Positions 13,453 through 26,320 of a stretch of DNA of 64,000 nucleotides are shown piece after piece (position 1 is the first letter of the stretch; every line of letters begins with the position of its first letter). The stretch comes from Durusdinium trenchii. Taxonomy: Eukaryota; Sar; Dinophyceae; Suessiales; Symbiodiniaceae. Where the stretch lies: assembly GCA_963970005.1 (NCBI GenBank), contig CAXAMN010023306.1, forward strand, positions 336,159 to 400,158, in the 5' to 3' direction. The notes beneath the pieces were generated by a model, which was not told the DNA's origin, made no database searches, and worked only from the letters and a program-made list of their open reading frames with translations. The position numbers and the translations under genes are program-made.

Positions 13453-13466
13453 ATATTTGGCTCAGA
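13453..13466 (+). promoter_or_regulatory. Probable relic spliced-leader sequence
   Basis: ATATTTGGCTCAG resembles the 3' end of the dinoflagellate spliced leader (..ATTTTGGCTCAAG). TTTGGCTCA is identical. It lies 66 bases before the first codon of the small secreted gene, the position expected if a trans-spliced mRNA was copied back into the genome. Confidence 0.5.
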
Positions 13467-13531
13467 CGAAGCACTGTCCTGCAACTCTGCCTCCTTTCGT
13501 TGCGCTTCTGATATCTCCATCCAGGCAGAGC

Positions 13532-13816
13532 ATGAAGGTCACTGCAATGAAGGGACTCTTCTTCATCTTTGCTATGCTTGGTGTTGCATTGCAAGGCTGC
13601 GGCTGCAACGAGGATGGAATGACTACCTGTAGTGCATCCAACCCGATCACTGATTGCACAAGTGCAGATGCAGGTTTCAAGTGCATTTCTGACAACGGTT
13701 GCTGCGATTATGAAATCGACTCCAATGGAGTCAAGGTCAAGGCCAAGGATGCGCTTTCTTTGGCCGCTGTCGCACTGACGGCAGCAGGATGCACCGTGAC
13801 CAACCCTTGCGCATAG
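13532..13816 (+). CDS. Small secreted cysteine-rich protein, intronless
   Basis: A single frame of 94 codons starts at ATGAAGGTC. Residues 1-20 form a signal peptide: a short basic start, then the hydrophobic run GLFFIFAMLGVALQG. The mature part carries nine cysteines (GCGC, TTC, DC, KC, GCC, GC, PC), many acidic residues early, an Ala/Leu-rich helix near residues 72-86 and a terminal NPCA. That pattern suggests an exported disulfide-bonded protein, but no family was recognised. An in-frame upstream extension to 13448 exists, but the inner Met gives the clean signal peptide. A relic spliced leader 66 bases upstream and the lack of introns suggest a retroposed gene. The stop TAG at 13814 is followed by the sequence leading into the assembly gap. 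Confidence 0.7.
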   Translation: MKVTAMKGLFFIFAMLGVALQGCGCNEDGMTTCSASNPITDCTSADAGFKCISDNGCCDYEIDSNGVKVKAKDALSLAAVALTAAGCTVTNPCA

Positions 13817-13990
13817 ATGATTGCCCAGTGTACCGCGGAGACTTTCAGTCTGGAGAGCGAAGACCTCCTGGAGTGAAGACTTCTGGCTTTTGGCCTATGG
13901 AGGGGCTTCCTAGCTCCCACAGATCATCTGAGAGGCACTGGTACTGCACTGTTCTTTCCTGTGCAAGCGGGAACCTCTGCGTGCAGGAGA

Positions 13991-14088
13991 GTAAATCCTT
14001 GCTGAGACTTGGCCCCTGCATCCGGCCCAAAAAGNNNNNNNNNNGTAAATCCTTGCTGAGACTTGGCCCCTGCATCCGGCCCAAAAAG
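13991..14088. other. Assembly gap (10 N) flanked by identical 44-bp ends
   Basis: The N-run at 14035-14044 is preceded (13991-14034) and followed (14045-14088) by the same 44 bases, beginning GTAAATCCTTGC and ending GGCCCAAAAAG. Two contig ends that overlap but were not merged would look exactly like this, so the true sequence probably has one copy and no gap. A real tandem duplication is the alternative. Confidence 0.85.
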
Positions 14089-15184
14089 TGTCTACACAGT
14101 TTGCACGTCTCAGCCCGAATTACTGATTCTTTCTTTGGAAACGAAGGAAGTACCAAAAGAATGATTGCAACCCATGGTTCATTAACACGTTCTTCCATAC
14201 ATGCTTTTTACTTTTTGACTTTATTGACATCAGTCAAGAGTCATTTGGCCTCCCGTTGAGTTCGGGTGTGACAGGAGCTTTGCCGAAATGCAGCGAAGAA
14301 GATTGAAGCAAAGGCATCAAAACATTTGAGGAAGTATTTGAGAAGTTGCAGAGCGTGATTTTTGGAAGGTGACCACGGTGACCTTCTTTCGTTCTTAATC
14401 CTTATTGTTGGAGTCGTAGCGAAGTGCAAGATGCTATCTTCGGCAGAATCCTAAGTGCAAAAGTCCGCTCACGGGTATTAAAGAGTTGTTTAACATGCAA
14501 CAAAACCACCGAAGTAAAACGGTGACCTTCCAAAATCGGGACTTCGATTACGGAACATGTGTTGGATGTGTCAGGCGGGCCATGAAGCCAGAGCCTGAGG
14601 GACTTGGTCTCCAAAGGTCAGGAAATTCCTCTCAATAAGGTCCCTTTTTATGGGGGCCTTTATGTTCTTGTTGATTTATGTTGATGCCATGTTCTGATTG
14701 TTCATCTATTGTTCATACAAATTCTGGCGGGTTTCTTCGATTTAAGTCGAAAGGCTTCCTCAAGCGTGCGATGTTTTGCTCGGCCGACTAGGCACACCTG
14801 CCAGCTGTCTGGCTCTGCAACAGCCCGGCAAAGTCGTCCAAAGGAGGCACCGTATTGGAGTCGTTGGAGTTCTCGTTCCCTTCCTTTTGGAGTTGGTGCA
14901 TTGCTCCAAATGCGAAATCATCATGAATCGTCCACATATTTGAAGTCGGACATCCAGTTGGTTTCTTGCAATACGCCTCATCAGAATTTCACGGTTCAAG
15001 AGTTTAAGTGTGCTCAAGTTGTTGCTTCCATCAGAATTAGTGCTGAAGATTGGGTTCTTGACAGGCAACACCGGCACCTGTGACACGGCTCCGCGCGTGC
15101 AGCCAGCGTGCCAATGCACTGCCAGGACTCAGAGTTGGGTCGGAGGATGTGGAAGACACGGATTTGCTTTCGACGGATTCAGTC
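14089..15184. other. Stretch without supported genes
   Basis: Only competing open frames on opposite strands (14709-15119) are seen, and neither shows a recognisable domain. Confidence 0.45.
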
Positions 15185-15305
15185 TCATAGTAGTAAGGCC
15201 AGGAGCTTTTTGCTTCTGGTAGTAAGGCCAGGAGCCCCTAGTAGCGTCCTTGCTCCTAGTAGCGATGCCAGGACCCCCTAGTAGCTTCTTGCTCCTAGTG
15301 TGGGA
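15185..15305 (+). repeat. CTAGTAG-family repeat array
   Basis: Three to four units of 'AGTAAGGCCAGGAGCCCCTAG' / 'TAGCGTCCTTGCTCCTAG' type. Confidence 0.85.
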
Positions 15306-15529
15306 CGGTTGAGACCCAGACGATCTCACGAAATTCCATCCAAGGCCGTTGGCTGTGGCAAAGGCGTTTGCCTTGATGGAGACAGGAGGTGACCGATGTT
15401 ATGGCTGGTTTGGTTTCTTATTGCGCGTTACACAGGAGCTTGACAGCTCTCAAGAGAAACGACATGTTTTAAGGTTTCAACTGCTTGGGCCCTAAGGATA
15501 CTAAGGATTCGTTTCCATGCACAGCATGT

Positions 15530-15690
15530 CCATGTTGGAGGCCATCGCTATTAGGTTGGAGGCCATTCCCAGTAGGTTGGAAGCCATCGCTATTATATAG
15601 GTTGAAGACCATTCCTATGAGGTTGGAGGCCATTCCTGTTAGGTTGGCGGCCATTCCTGTTAGGTTGAAGTCCATCGCTAGTAGGTTGCC
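15530..15690 (+). repeat. TTGGAGGCCATCGCTATTAGG tandem array
   Basis: Seven or so units of about 22-26 bases with consensus 'GTTGGAGGCCATTCCTATTAG' lie head to tail. This is the longest array of the family here. The frames it opens on both strands are repeat translations, not genes. Confidence 0.9.
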
Positions 15691-15949
15691 AGCAGATGTC
15701 AATTCCGAACAGTCGCACAGGCAGGCGCGAAGCATGGGAATAGGACTGCGAGTGGCACAGACCTCACAAATTGATTGCAGAAACATGTTACATATAATGT
15801 CACACAAGAAATTTGATATGAAACAACTCAATATGTTTGAATGCATTGATTCCTGCCGATAATCAAGGTCGTTGATTTCCAAATATGTCACAACTAGTAG
15901 ATTGTCTTGGCCGAAGAAGGCTGAGAAAAGGATGTTGCGAAAATCGCAA
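15691..15949. other. Unique sequence, nothing recognised
   Basis: Ordinary composition up to the abrupt change to AT-rich sequence near 15950. No gene signal. Confidence 0.5.
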
Positions 15950-17229
15950 TGACATCAAATATCAATATTATAAATATAAATATATATAACAATATATTTT
16001 TTAACAATATTATATATATAGATAAATATATATTATAAAATAAATATTCTTTAAATTGATATTTAATAGAATGATGAATTTGATATATTTATAAAAATAT
16101 AGAAAATACATGGATAAATATTTACTTAAATATAATTGTGGAATAGAATATTTATAGGATGAAATTGTGGGGGGAATATTTCGGTATTTATTTTATTTAT
16201 ATTTTGTAGTTGAAGGATTTAATCCGAAATTTAAAGATTATAATTGAATTTTTCGATATATATTATAAATATAAAAATTAATAAGATTTGGCTTAAATTA
16301 TATTTCGAAATATATCTTTTTAAATGTTATTATGTTATATTGCACGAAAAAAAACAAATTATTGTTATACAAATCTACAATAGGATTCAATATATTTGAT
16401 ATTGTATTTAACGAAGGGCGATTAGGAAAGATTCTATTGAATATTATGGAGATTTTTTTTTTTATTCGACGAGATTTCCTATGTTTTTATTTATGATCGC
16501 GACGTTTTTGCAATTAATGATATATGTCGAAATGGATTTACATCCATAATATTAATTCTCGAAATTTTCACTTCTTGATGGTTAGGAAAAACATCGTGCG
16601 ATCGATTTAAATTGCATACCAGGCCATCTTGCCCGGAAGATTGTTCTACTTGCGGCTGATCCTGAAGAGGATTTATGATTTCTTTTGGGTATATTAACAT
16701 ATATGGAATATTATACGATCTCGTATTGATTTGTTAATGCAATACGATATATTTCATTATGTTATATAATATTTATAATAATAGATTTTAATATTCCTTG
16801 ACCATGGGTGCACCGCATATTTATACCTCTGACTAGGCCCCGCAGAGTGATAAGCATTTTTTTTTTTAAGAGCTGATTGTCGACTTAAATTAGTTGCTTT
16901 GCACTATAAATAAATATATCATTATTTTTTTTCTGCACGGATTATATGCCTCTAGAATTGATTTCATATTCATCAGGAAAGCTAGCACCAGCTAGCTGGA
17001 GTTGTCTTTGCTTTAGCAAGTGAGGGGCTGGAATCCTCGGGATCGCCGCATCACGTGAAAATTTCATATTGTGTCCAACTCCCCCCTCGGACGCCTCTGG
17101 GACACCTCTCGGGCATCTCTTATGGCATCTATTTTGGTTTAACTCCTCCGGGATACGGTGCAACAGATTCAACAAACTCACAGGTTCGTGAATACATCGG
17201 ATGCATCGAACAGTGTGGCAAAATCCAGC

Positions 17230-17275
17230 CACGCTTCCTTAATTATCGGGGACTTCAATTCTAAGGTTGGCTGTA
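17230..17275 (+). pseudogene. LINE endonuclease remnant (GDFN motif)
   Basis: The frame reads SLIIGDFNSKVG. GDFN is the conserved metal/phosphate-site motif of APE-type LINE endonucleases. The surrounding frame is open only from 17158 to 17376, so most of the domain has eroded. Confidence 0.65.
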
Positions 17276-17615
17276 TCATTGTTGTTTGTATGACTTATAT
17301 GTTCCCATCATTTTACCTCATGAGCATTTGCCTCACTCCGCTTGATGTCCCACCAATACGGATGCATCCCTGCTAGCTTTCGTCACCTACCCTCGGCCTC
17401 AAATTCGTGAACATCAAATACGATGGAGGCAGATGCATCCGCTGGTATATAGCAGGTTTGAACGCATTCAGGATGTTTCAGGTCCTGTCCATCGGTCATT
17501 CAATTTGTTTGTTCCCCATTGATATGCCAAATCTGCTGCCAATTCCTGTCCTTAGCCGATTGACCGCTTCAAGCTTCGACGCGAATTTCTTAGACAAACA
17601 CCCTTTGGAACGAAT

Positions 17616-18632
17616 TTGATGCAACTGCACGGAGCCTCATTGCTCAATACAAACATGATTTGGCCCAATCTCACACAAACGCCTCAAGAGGAATTGAATC
17701 GCATTGTTGTATACTTTGGCACTCTGTATGAGGATTCGAGCTATTCCCCATCCAAGCCACCGGCACTTGTGACATTGCCATTCACTGAAGCTCAACTTTG
17801 TGACCAGCTTCGTAGACTGCCCATCACCGGAGCCTTAGCACCTGATGGCATACCTGCCATCCTTTGGAAGCACTTTGCCTTAGAGCTCGTCCTTCATGAT
17901 GTTTGTGAGTTTTGGTGCCGGGACATGAATTGCCCTCCAGAATATTGATCAATTGGATGGATTTTCCTATTATATAAATCACAGAAATTCACCCAATAAA
18001 CCTGAGGCCATTCGCCCCATCTGCCTCCAATATCCCATGAACAAGGCCTTGATTGGATTACATGATCAATTATATTATGTCATTGCATTCCTATTGCTTC
18101 GTCGCATGCCATTTTATGCATATCTGCACGCCTGTGGCACCAAGGATTATCTATTGATAATTTCAATTTCTGATCATTATCGTCGGGTGAGAGACCAATG
18201 TATTCTTCATCATAAAGATCCTGACCCCCATGGGTTTGTGGGTGGCCTGCAGATTTCCCTGGATCTTGAAAAAGATTTTGATATTGTTGGCCGAGCCCAT
18301 GTCACCAGAACTTTGCAGGTACTTGACATATCACCAGATCTTAGAGATCTGATTTTTCATGGCTGCTCCCATACGACTATTGCTTGCCACACAAAGAACT
18401 CCGCGGCCGGATCCGGGCCAATCGGGGCAGCAAACAGGGTGCCAAAGACGCCCACATGCTGTGGATTTTATGCATTTGTCTTTTCCTTCCCAATTTTTTA
18501 TCTTTACATACCATTGATTGGATTAGGCAACATATTGTTATTTTTATTGATGATATCCATTTTCGATGGCTGATCAATGCAGTGCATACAGGCCTGGAAG
18601 CCCTGTATGATCTTGCAGATTTGCCTAGATGA
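17616..18632 (+). pseudogene. LINE reverse transcriptase remnant
   Basis: The first frame ends in LRRLPITGALAPDGIPAILW, the RT finger motif. After a stop at 17946 the next frame (17953-18573) gives EAIRPICLQYPMNKAL (RT 'RPI.L...K' motif) and ISLDLEKDFDIVGRAH, the motif A block normally DxxKAFD. After a frameshift near 18400, frame 18384-18632 gives RGSKQGAKDAH (the 'G..QG' block) and IVIFIDDIHFRW, the catalytic xxDD box. All RT blocks are present in the right order but need at least two frame changes and read through a stop, so it cannot be functional. Confidence 0.85.
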
Positions 18633-18767
18633 TTGCAGACCACTGGATTCCGAATCATTATTAGCAAAAGTGTGGCTCTCATGAGATTCGTTGGAAATCA
18701 AATGCCCTTGTTCCATCGTAGATGATGTAGTTGACCCTCCATTGGCCCTGTTCTGCACCTTCCAGAC

Positions 18768-19124
18768 ATGCCACTTGTCATTCCGCTCGTTTGCAAAATA
18801 TCGTATTTAAGAGTCATAGTTAGCTACAGGGCTTGGGAAAATGATATTGTTCATCGTCGAGTGCAGGCCGCCCAGATGTATTTTCGTATCCTCCACAGGT
18901 GGCTCATAGATAAACATCATCCTTTGATATTGTGTCTTCGGCTTTATCGTCAATATGTCCTTGCCACGGTACTCTATGGAATTTTTGCGATGGGGATCAC
19001 TTCCAAAGGAGTCCAACAAATGATTAACATGATCAATCAATATCATCGCATTATGGCTAATTCCCCTGTCCATATCATTCGAGAAAACGCGACGATTTTC
19101 TTTGATAGACTCCAAATTGATTGA
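18768..19124 (+). pseudogene. LINE C-terminal segment remnant
   Basis: An open frame after the RT encodes a thumb-like segment with VSYRAWENDIVHRRVQAAQ and VLATVLYGIFAMGITSKG, followed by NSPVHIIREN. This is the usual LINE region after the RT core ('YLG....R...A...L', then 'LYG'). Stops before and after isolate it. Confidence 0.65.
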
Positions 19125-21839
19125 TCCGCCCTGGATGGTTTTGTAAAAACATTTCTCAAGATTGATCCATAATTTGAGCCCCATCCAATCCCAATTCCTG
19201 CACGAAGCCATGAATACGTCCATTGATGATGTGACAACCTTGCCCCCCAGAATATCCTATTTGCTACATTCCCACTCCCGAAACGAATACGGATTCCTAT
19301 GCATGGATTGGAAACCTAAAATATCCTGAATGCAATAGGACCTTCACTCAGGTTGGGAAGTGGAAACATCATATGAAAGAATATCATCAAATATTATGCC
19401 ATGTTGAAGATTTGTTCACTTGTTCAATATTTTTCGTGATGCTTCGAATGCTTTTCGCACATACGTCCATTATGCCAAAATATTCGCAGATATATATTAT
19501 ATCGACTACGTGATCATATCAATCATCGAATTTTCTTGCAATTCACTCCGGTCAAGGTCAGCATTGTGCCCATCAATAACCGCCCTGATTTGCACATATA
19601 TTTACACTATCGTTATATGCCAGGCATCCTAAAAAATAAGCCATTGACCACAGAACTTGCATATCATGGTGCCTTTTGTCATAGTGCTATTTCAACCATA
19701 ACAATTCGTAAATATTACAATGAAATGCATTCCCAATTTCTTAGCTATGGTGCGCACTGTCGAACTCAAGTCAGGGACCTAGCCAACCTTGGTATCGATT
19801 CATGAATTTATGTCCTTTACAATACTATTTGCCGTGATGTCCGCACCCATCAATGTGGGGTTCTATTCCAGATCAATATATTGATTGTCCAGATATACAA
19901 TCCTGCGCATTTTCCATGCATGCCTGTCATGATGAAAGGCTTGGCCGACCCTGATCATGCAAGGATCCCTGCACCCTGTGACATTGCATTGTCCACGATT
20001 CAAATCGATGTCATTGCACAGCCTGACCCAATGGAGATTGAATAGATGCCGCTGGAGCCAAATCGACCCTCCTCAATGCCTTGTCGTCTGTATATATGTG
20101 GCTCGTATCATATGAATTTCTTTATACAATACGAATTGGAAATTGGAAAACCATGGATCCAAATATGCACAAGCTAATTTTAATTAATAGATCGGATATC
20201 CCCACCATCAAGAAAATTCCTGCACCCTTGACCATCAAACAGATGCTGGCCCTCCCGCCGATTGCACATCCTCAGCTGGCCAAAACCTCCACATACCCTA
20301 TGTGTCATATGCAGGTTTAGGCGCAAGGCCCTGGCCTTCCACTCAGCTCCGCCTGCTGATTTTCTCCACCTCGACAGGAATGACAGTTGTTTGGGAGCCA
20401 TTCAATGTAATTGCAAAAATTATTCATCTTGGGCAATGCCCTACGGAGGGGCATTGCAGAGCAATATTCTTTCACTCAGGCACCCAATTGATTGCAAATG
20501 ATTTTGAATAGCCTTCTTGTATGCCCCGTACGGATGAATTTTCGCATCTACCTTTTGTGGCTGGATCCGGTTGTTCATCACAGCCAACTTTGGAATCGAT
20601 CAATGCCTTCGATGGAATTTATTTCTATATCCGCCGTTGTAGGCCAATCGACCCTGAAAACATTGCAATGCATTCAGATTTTGATCTTGAATTCGTACAT
20701 ACAGAGGCTTTCAGCTGCTCTCGAAGCAGCCAGGTATTGAAAATAACCCGCGGCCCAACATGGGCAAATCTAGCATTCGCTAAATGCTAAATGAAAATGT
20801 AACAATATTGAAATTTATATATAATAATAATATTTTGAATAAAATATAAAAAATATTATATATTATAATATTACAATAATATTTAAAATAGAGAAATCAA
20901 TATTATTTAAAATAAAGAAATCAATATTATTTATATATTATTAACTATAAAATATAGAAATATTTTTAGATCGTTAAAGCATATGGTCGTATCCGATTAA
21001 TTCATTTTTATTCCTACTCTTTTCATATTTCTCTTTCGATTGTTTAGTTTCGCTAAATCTGGGGGCCGGCGGCGGGTGTTTCTAGCGATTGTGCGTTTTC
21101 GCACAAGACGATGATTTTTCGTGGTAGACGCAAAAGAGATCTCGTATTTTGATGCTTCAAAATCGACATTGCACGATAAATGCAAAAAATCGGAATTAAT
21201 TTCCATCGAATTGTAATTTTCGTAGCAGGTATAATATTTTGGATACGGTGGTGATCGTCGAGGAAGTCAAATTTCGTAATAGATGCGATATATTATATTT
21301 TTTGTATATAATTTATTTGAAGATTTTGTAGCAAATACAATATTTTTTAATTCTCGATATAATTATATTAAAATAATTCAAATTTCGCAATATATAAAAA
21401 TTGTTATTAATAATAAATATCTCTAAATTATAATTTATTATTTATAAATAAATATCATTAAATTTCCTTTTCCAATTAATATAAAAAATTAAAATCATCG
21501 CTAAAAAATACAAAATATTCCATTAATAATATTAATGAATAACAATAATTTAATCTAAATAATAACAAGACTATTTAATTAATAATAAGAATTTACAATT
21601 AAAAAATTAAAATATTATTAAAAATAACGAACGATTTCCAAAATATGAAATTCAACATAAATATGTAATTTTTATATTTTGTTTAAACAAAATGCTTTTT
21701 CAAATATCGATCTAATAATATTTCGCAAATATTATATTATATAATCCTCGATATACAAATGCCGACACACATATATATAATCGCATAAATTCATTTATTT
21801 ATATTTATATATATTCCCACTCATACGCATCGTATTCAT

Positions 21840-22272
21840 TCACCTTCACTCCCACTCTCACTCACTCTCACGCTCACCCTCACTCTCACTCACCCACTCG
21901 CTCTCACTCCCACTCCCACTCTCACTCTCACTCTCGCTCTCACCCTCGCTCTCGCTCTCGCTCACTCTCCCACTCTCACTCACTCTCTCACACACACACT
22001 CACTCACACCCACCTTCACTCACTCACACTCACTCTCCCTCTCACTCACTCTCACCCACACTCACTCTCACTACTCACTCTCACTCACTCTCACCCACAC
22101 TCGCACTTACACGCACCACTCTCCCACTCTCAGAGTGAGAGTGAGTTGTGAGGGAGTGTAGAGTGTGAGTGAGAGTGAATGAGTGTGAGTGAGAGAGTGT
22201 GAGAGTGTGAGAGTAAGAGTGAGAGTGAGAGACTCACACTCGCACGCACTCTCCCACTCTCACTCTCTCTCA

Positions 22273-22341
<69 letters not shown>

Positions 22342-22525
22342 TCACTCACTCACTCACTCACTCACTCACTCTCACTCACTCACTCACTCACTCACTCACT
22401 CACTCACACACTCACACACTCACACACTCACACACTCACACACACACACACTCACTCACTCACTCACTCACTCACTCACTCACTCACTCACTCACTCACT
22501 CACTCACTCACTCACTCACTCATCA
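21840..22525 (+). repeat. Long CACTCT/CACT microsatellite tract
   Basis: About 0.68 kb of near-pure (CACTCT)n, (CTCACT)n and (CACT)n with CACACA segments. A short opposite-strand stretch (about 22130-22230, GAGTGAGAGTGA) interrupts it, so the tract contains an inverted block and could fold. The 130-codon open frame across it is a repeat translation. Confidence 0.95.
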
Positions 22526-24550
22526 CCACATCACCTCTCTGGACCCCTATGCGTCTAGATCTCTACACTTTCTGCTTATAGACCTCACGCACACTGTTTG
22601 GGGTTTCTTGCCTGGATAATTATTATTCACTTTTTTAGTTGATTAGAAAGAATAAACTACAAAATATATGAATCATTCAGTATCCCTGGAATAGAACGTA
22701 ATTATGATTTTGTTCTTTAGTAATTGTAATTACAAGGGTTTAATTCGAAGAAGATCGTAATAAATACCTCAAGGCAATTATTATATATATATATATTAAT
22801 CTTTAAACTTATCTTTAAACTAATTTTATGAATGATCAAGTATACCGATTATTTGCACAAAACTCAACTTATTTTATCCAAGATCTTCATTACGTGGATT
22901 TAATTTTTGTCGCCCATTGCCATTTGGGGCCTCTGGATCGATCCAATATATCATTTATACAGAGTTTATGGGATTGAAGGATATAAACGGAGGTATACTT
23001 GAAAATGAATTTGGATGAATGTATTGCAATCTATTATAGAAAAGGTCTATTTAGTATATTAATTCAAAACAAATATAATATCAATCATTCATTAATATTT
23101 AAATAAATATGTCAATATTAAAATTAAGTGATAACAATTTTATATATTTCATCTTCATGTTCAACCCGACATATTCAATGATTTTGATGTTTTTATATAG
23201 TGCATCCTGTAAAACACTAAATCTATTTAGTCAATATCTTCCTGCACTAATTGAAACTATCAATCGGAGTTGGTAATTAAAACGGATATTGTAATATATT
23301 AGTTAAATGATAGAGGATTAACTCCTTTTCAATAATAAACATATATCCCAGGGAAATAGACTTATTCCTGACGCAAAGGAGTCGAGATCTATAACGATGA
23401 ACTTTAGCTTAAGAATAGGTACTGGTTGTCAGGAAAAAAAATAAGTGTAGTTCAAAACCATGAAATACATGGCAGAAAACAGAAACTTTATCTATATGCA
23501 AAATATTATATCATTTGTACTAAGGATATTTTTATGTCAACGATTACGAAAATAGAAATGTTCTATAGAGAGCGGGTGGTCATGGGGCCTGGGTGTTGGT
23601 TTTCATGTCAAGCTGATTGGACATGCAATTGGCAACCGCATTGGTACCAATCAGAAGTTAATGCGCAGACTTCTACATGGAGATTTCGATAAGGACAAAG
23701 GGAGTGTTGGGCTCAGACGCTTTCATTGTAAGAGCAAAGAACATATGCCTTTAGGTGAGACTTAGGCTCACATGCTTGAAGGTTGAACGAAATAGTAATA
23801 ACACAGATTATCCTAAATAGGAAAGCAAAAAACATTGAGAAAACCAATAACAACCTAGGAAAAACAAAAAACAATCAAACCTTGGGAAAAAATCTGGAGA
23901 AGTCTTGAGGAAAGGGGGGGTCCAGCTAAGAGTTTCTGAGAATTGTTATTTTTTGTTTCCCAAGGCTTTTTGTTTTTTCTATCATTTTGTCTTTCACTGC
24001 AAATTATTCAGTGTTTTTTGTGGGTTTGATTGTATTTGTGAAAAGTTGTCTACAAATACAGAAAGCCAAAAGCCCAGGCCCCATGGCCACCCCTCTGACT
24101 CTATATATATGTCCGAATATATAATGAATATCTGCATACTTGAAGTCATAAATCAATAAAGCTATTTATGGTGATCATAAAATGAGTGTCATATGCTTAA
24201 CACTAATTTTCCCGAGGAATTCGGATTCCGTTCTATAAAAGGTTTACGATCAATTGATCATTTGGGTTAGTGATTTTATCTATTGATTTTATATCGATCT
24301 GTTCATTATAATTAACGTATATATTACAAGATATTTCTTTATAGATCGTATATTCAAAAATCATAGGCGGTAAATTCTAAGTGTATAGGTTACGATATTC
24401 TAAAAATATATGCCAATAGATATTTGAATTCTAGAATAAAAATATTCCAGGCCCTCGCAACTACACTAAGAATTTCATCCAACACATACACTTAGAACAT
24501 ATTTAAAACATGTGTTTTGGACATTGAGATGGAATACTTGTGATTCTGAG

Positions 24551-24613
24551 AGCGATGGGGCCTCCTAGATGGCCTCCAACCCAACAGCGATGGTCTCTAA
24601 CCTAAGAGCGGTG
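24551..24613 (-). repeat. GCGATGGCCTCCAACC repeat patch inside the AT-rich island
   Basis: Three drifted units ('GATGGCCTCCAACCCAACAG', 'CGATGGTCTCTAACCTAAGAG'). This is the same family as outside the island, so the island shares the host genome's interspersed repeats. Confidence 0.75.
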
Positions 24614-25384
24614 GCATATTTGGTGTGTACGTGTATATATATATATGAAGTTCTAAATATATTATCTTCATTTGATCTAAGAGTGTTTGTAATCTTTATT
24701 CTAAATATGTTTGTGTTGGATATTCTAAATTCGATTCTTTAAATACATGATTTGTTCATTTTGGAAACACTATTAGTGATTTAAATATTTGTCTGCAGTT
24801 ATATATTGCAATATACTTTCTACATCCTGAATGATTATTTTTACAGGTAATCAAAAAACGGATATCATAAATGATCGGATATCTCGAATTTTTGTTCTAT
24901 TTTTCAAAAAGATTCAACAAACTATATTTCATTAATAGTAAATAGAAAATAGATATTCTATAAAAAGATGAATAGTTTAATATATACTTGGCAATTAGGG
25001 GTAGGGGTGTTATACCTGATCTTATATGTATAAAATGGTCTATCCAATCCCCTCTCGTCTATAATTTCAGAAGAGGATCCGAAGAAAATTCCTTCTGTAT
25101 AAATTGGGGGGGGTGGCCAACATATCATCATGTCCTTGAAATCTACTATTAAATGAAGAGAAATACATATATTCTATAAAACGAAGGCGGCCAACCTCCC
25201 TGGAATGTCCATCAAATGTTTACGGACTCTCAGCACACTTTTCTGATCGCGACTGGTGTGGGCGTTCCAAGGAGCCCGTACTGGAATGTCCTTCTTGGAC
25301 TATTCTTTCCAGTTACTCTTCGACCGTTCTTGGTCAAACACTCTGCCCCATGCAGGCAGGTCTAGTAGATACCCCACGCAGGCA

Positions 25385-26320
25385 TCTTTTACAACTCTTT
25401 GATTTAACAACTCAATCGCTCCCATGCAGAGCGAAGAAAAAGCTCAACGAACGTCGCCTATCCACGGTCCCCCCTTCCGGCACTTTGGCGACGTGTCTTT
25501 GGACCTTGAAGAAGTGGATGCCAGGCCTTCAACAACTGTTTGGTGCGCCCCGGGAGGATCAAATCAGGCAACTTAGAAACGCCGTCGGAGATGTACATCC
25601 TAGCGACACGATGACTCGTCCAACGTCCTTCAACAATGCAAGCTCCATGCTGCCAGTCGACTGCACAAGCCAGGTCGCCCCTCCCCTTCGTAGGGAGTAG
25701 GGTCTGAACCCTAGATGTTGGATCTTAAAGCGGCGAAGGTAGGAGTCGAAATGGGAGCGGAACGCCTGACCACTAAAACCCCATAGGGGCTTGTCCAGCG
25801 CCGCGTGGCAAACAAGTAGATCATACAATGTTGAAATCAAAAGAAGAACGAACTGGTCATCTGTCGTCACCATCTCATCAGAGGCGTTCCTCCTGCCAGA
25901 CTTTGTATCTGTTAGTGATACAACCAACTGATTTTTGTTAACCAACAAATCGCGACCCTTCAGGTTCAGCAACTCGCCGGTCCGAAGCAGTGTGAAGAAG
26001 CCCAGGGAGAGCAGGCTAGCGAACACAATGTCATCGTGACACAGAGCATAATATGCCATGCTCAGTACAATATCACGTGTCAAAGGAAGGGCCCTAGCGG
26101 GCCATTCAAGCTTCTTCCAATTTGCAAAAAGCTCCCATGCACTAGGAATTCGTCGACGAGTCAAGGGCTCGAAGAAGTGTAGCCCTGAGATGGCATTGCC
26201 AACCACATAGAGGCTTTCACCATCTTCCCATGCCAACTCAACCCATTCGGCACATGCACTGTCCAATTCAGCTTCGTTCTGAACATCCTCAATGAACGGC
26301 AGGAGCAAAATCAAAGCCAC
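25385..26320 (-). pseudogene. Tyrosine recombinase of DIRS-like element, frameshifted
   Basis: The main frame (26320-25559) has LGFFTLLRTGELLNLKGRDL, the box I arginine region, and RPYSLRRGGATWLV, the box II region in which the usual HxxR reads SLRR, as is common in DIRS/Crypton-type enzymes. The frame then fails. One base off, near 25625, it continues as RWTSHRVARMYISDGVSKLP with the catalytic tyrosine, down to about 25385. The catalytic Arg boxes and the Tyr are therefore in different frames: the copy is defective by a single shift. It lies directly after the RNase H remnant in the same orientation. Confidence 0.8.

Larger units (their letters stand above)
16940..20790 (+). mobile_element. 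Decayed LINE (non-LTR retrotransposon) ORF2 region
   Basis: In order along the plus strand are an endonuclease GDFN motif, reverse transcriptase motifs, a thumb/C-terminal segment and a tail region (20.3-20.79 kb) with coding flavour. Frames shift and stops interrupt every part. Domain order and motifs fit an APE-type LINE with endonuclease then RT. It is flanked by nearly pure AT sequence on both sides and its codons are AT-shifted, as expected of an old copy. Confidence 0.8.
15950..25180. other. AT-rich island, left part
   Basis: Composition changes abruptly near 15950 from ordinary to strongly AT-dominated, with runs of TATATA, AATATT and poly-A/T. Two stretches (15.95-16.9 and 20.8-21.8 kb) are almost pure A+T. 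A decayed LINE sits between them and a CACTCT microsatellite follows. From 22.6 to 25.2 kb no gene, organellar or nuclear, was recognised. The same kind of sequence resumes at 37.15-38.12 kb, on the other side of the retroelement block. Confidence 0.8.

Noticed and set aside
22189..22581. 130-codon open frame through the CACTCT tract
   Set aside because: Translation of a microsatellite (SLTHSLTH repeats); no coding value.
15950..25180. Organellar (mitochondrial or plastid) origin of the AT-rich island
   Set aside because: No cox, cob, rRNA fragment or plastid gene recognised; the coding remnant is a nuclear-type LINE.
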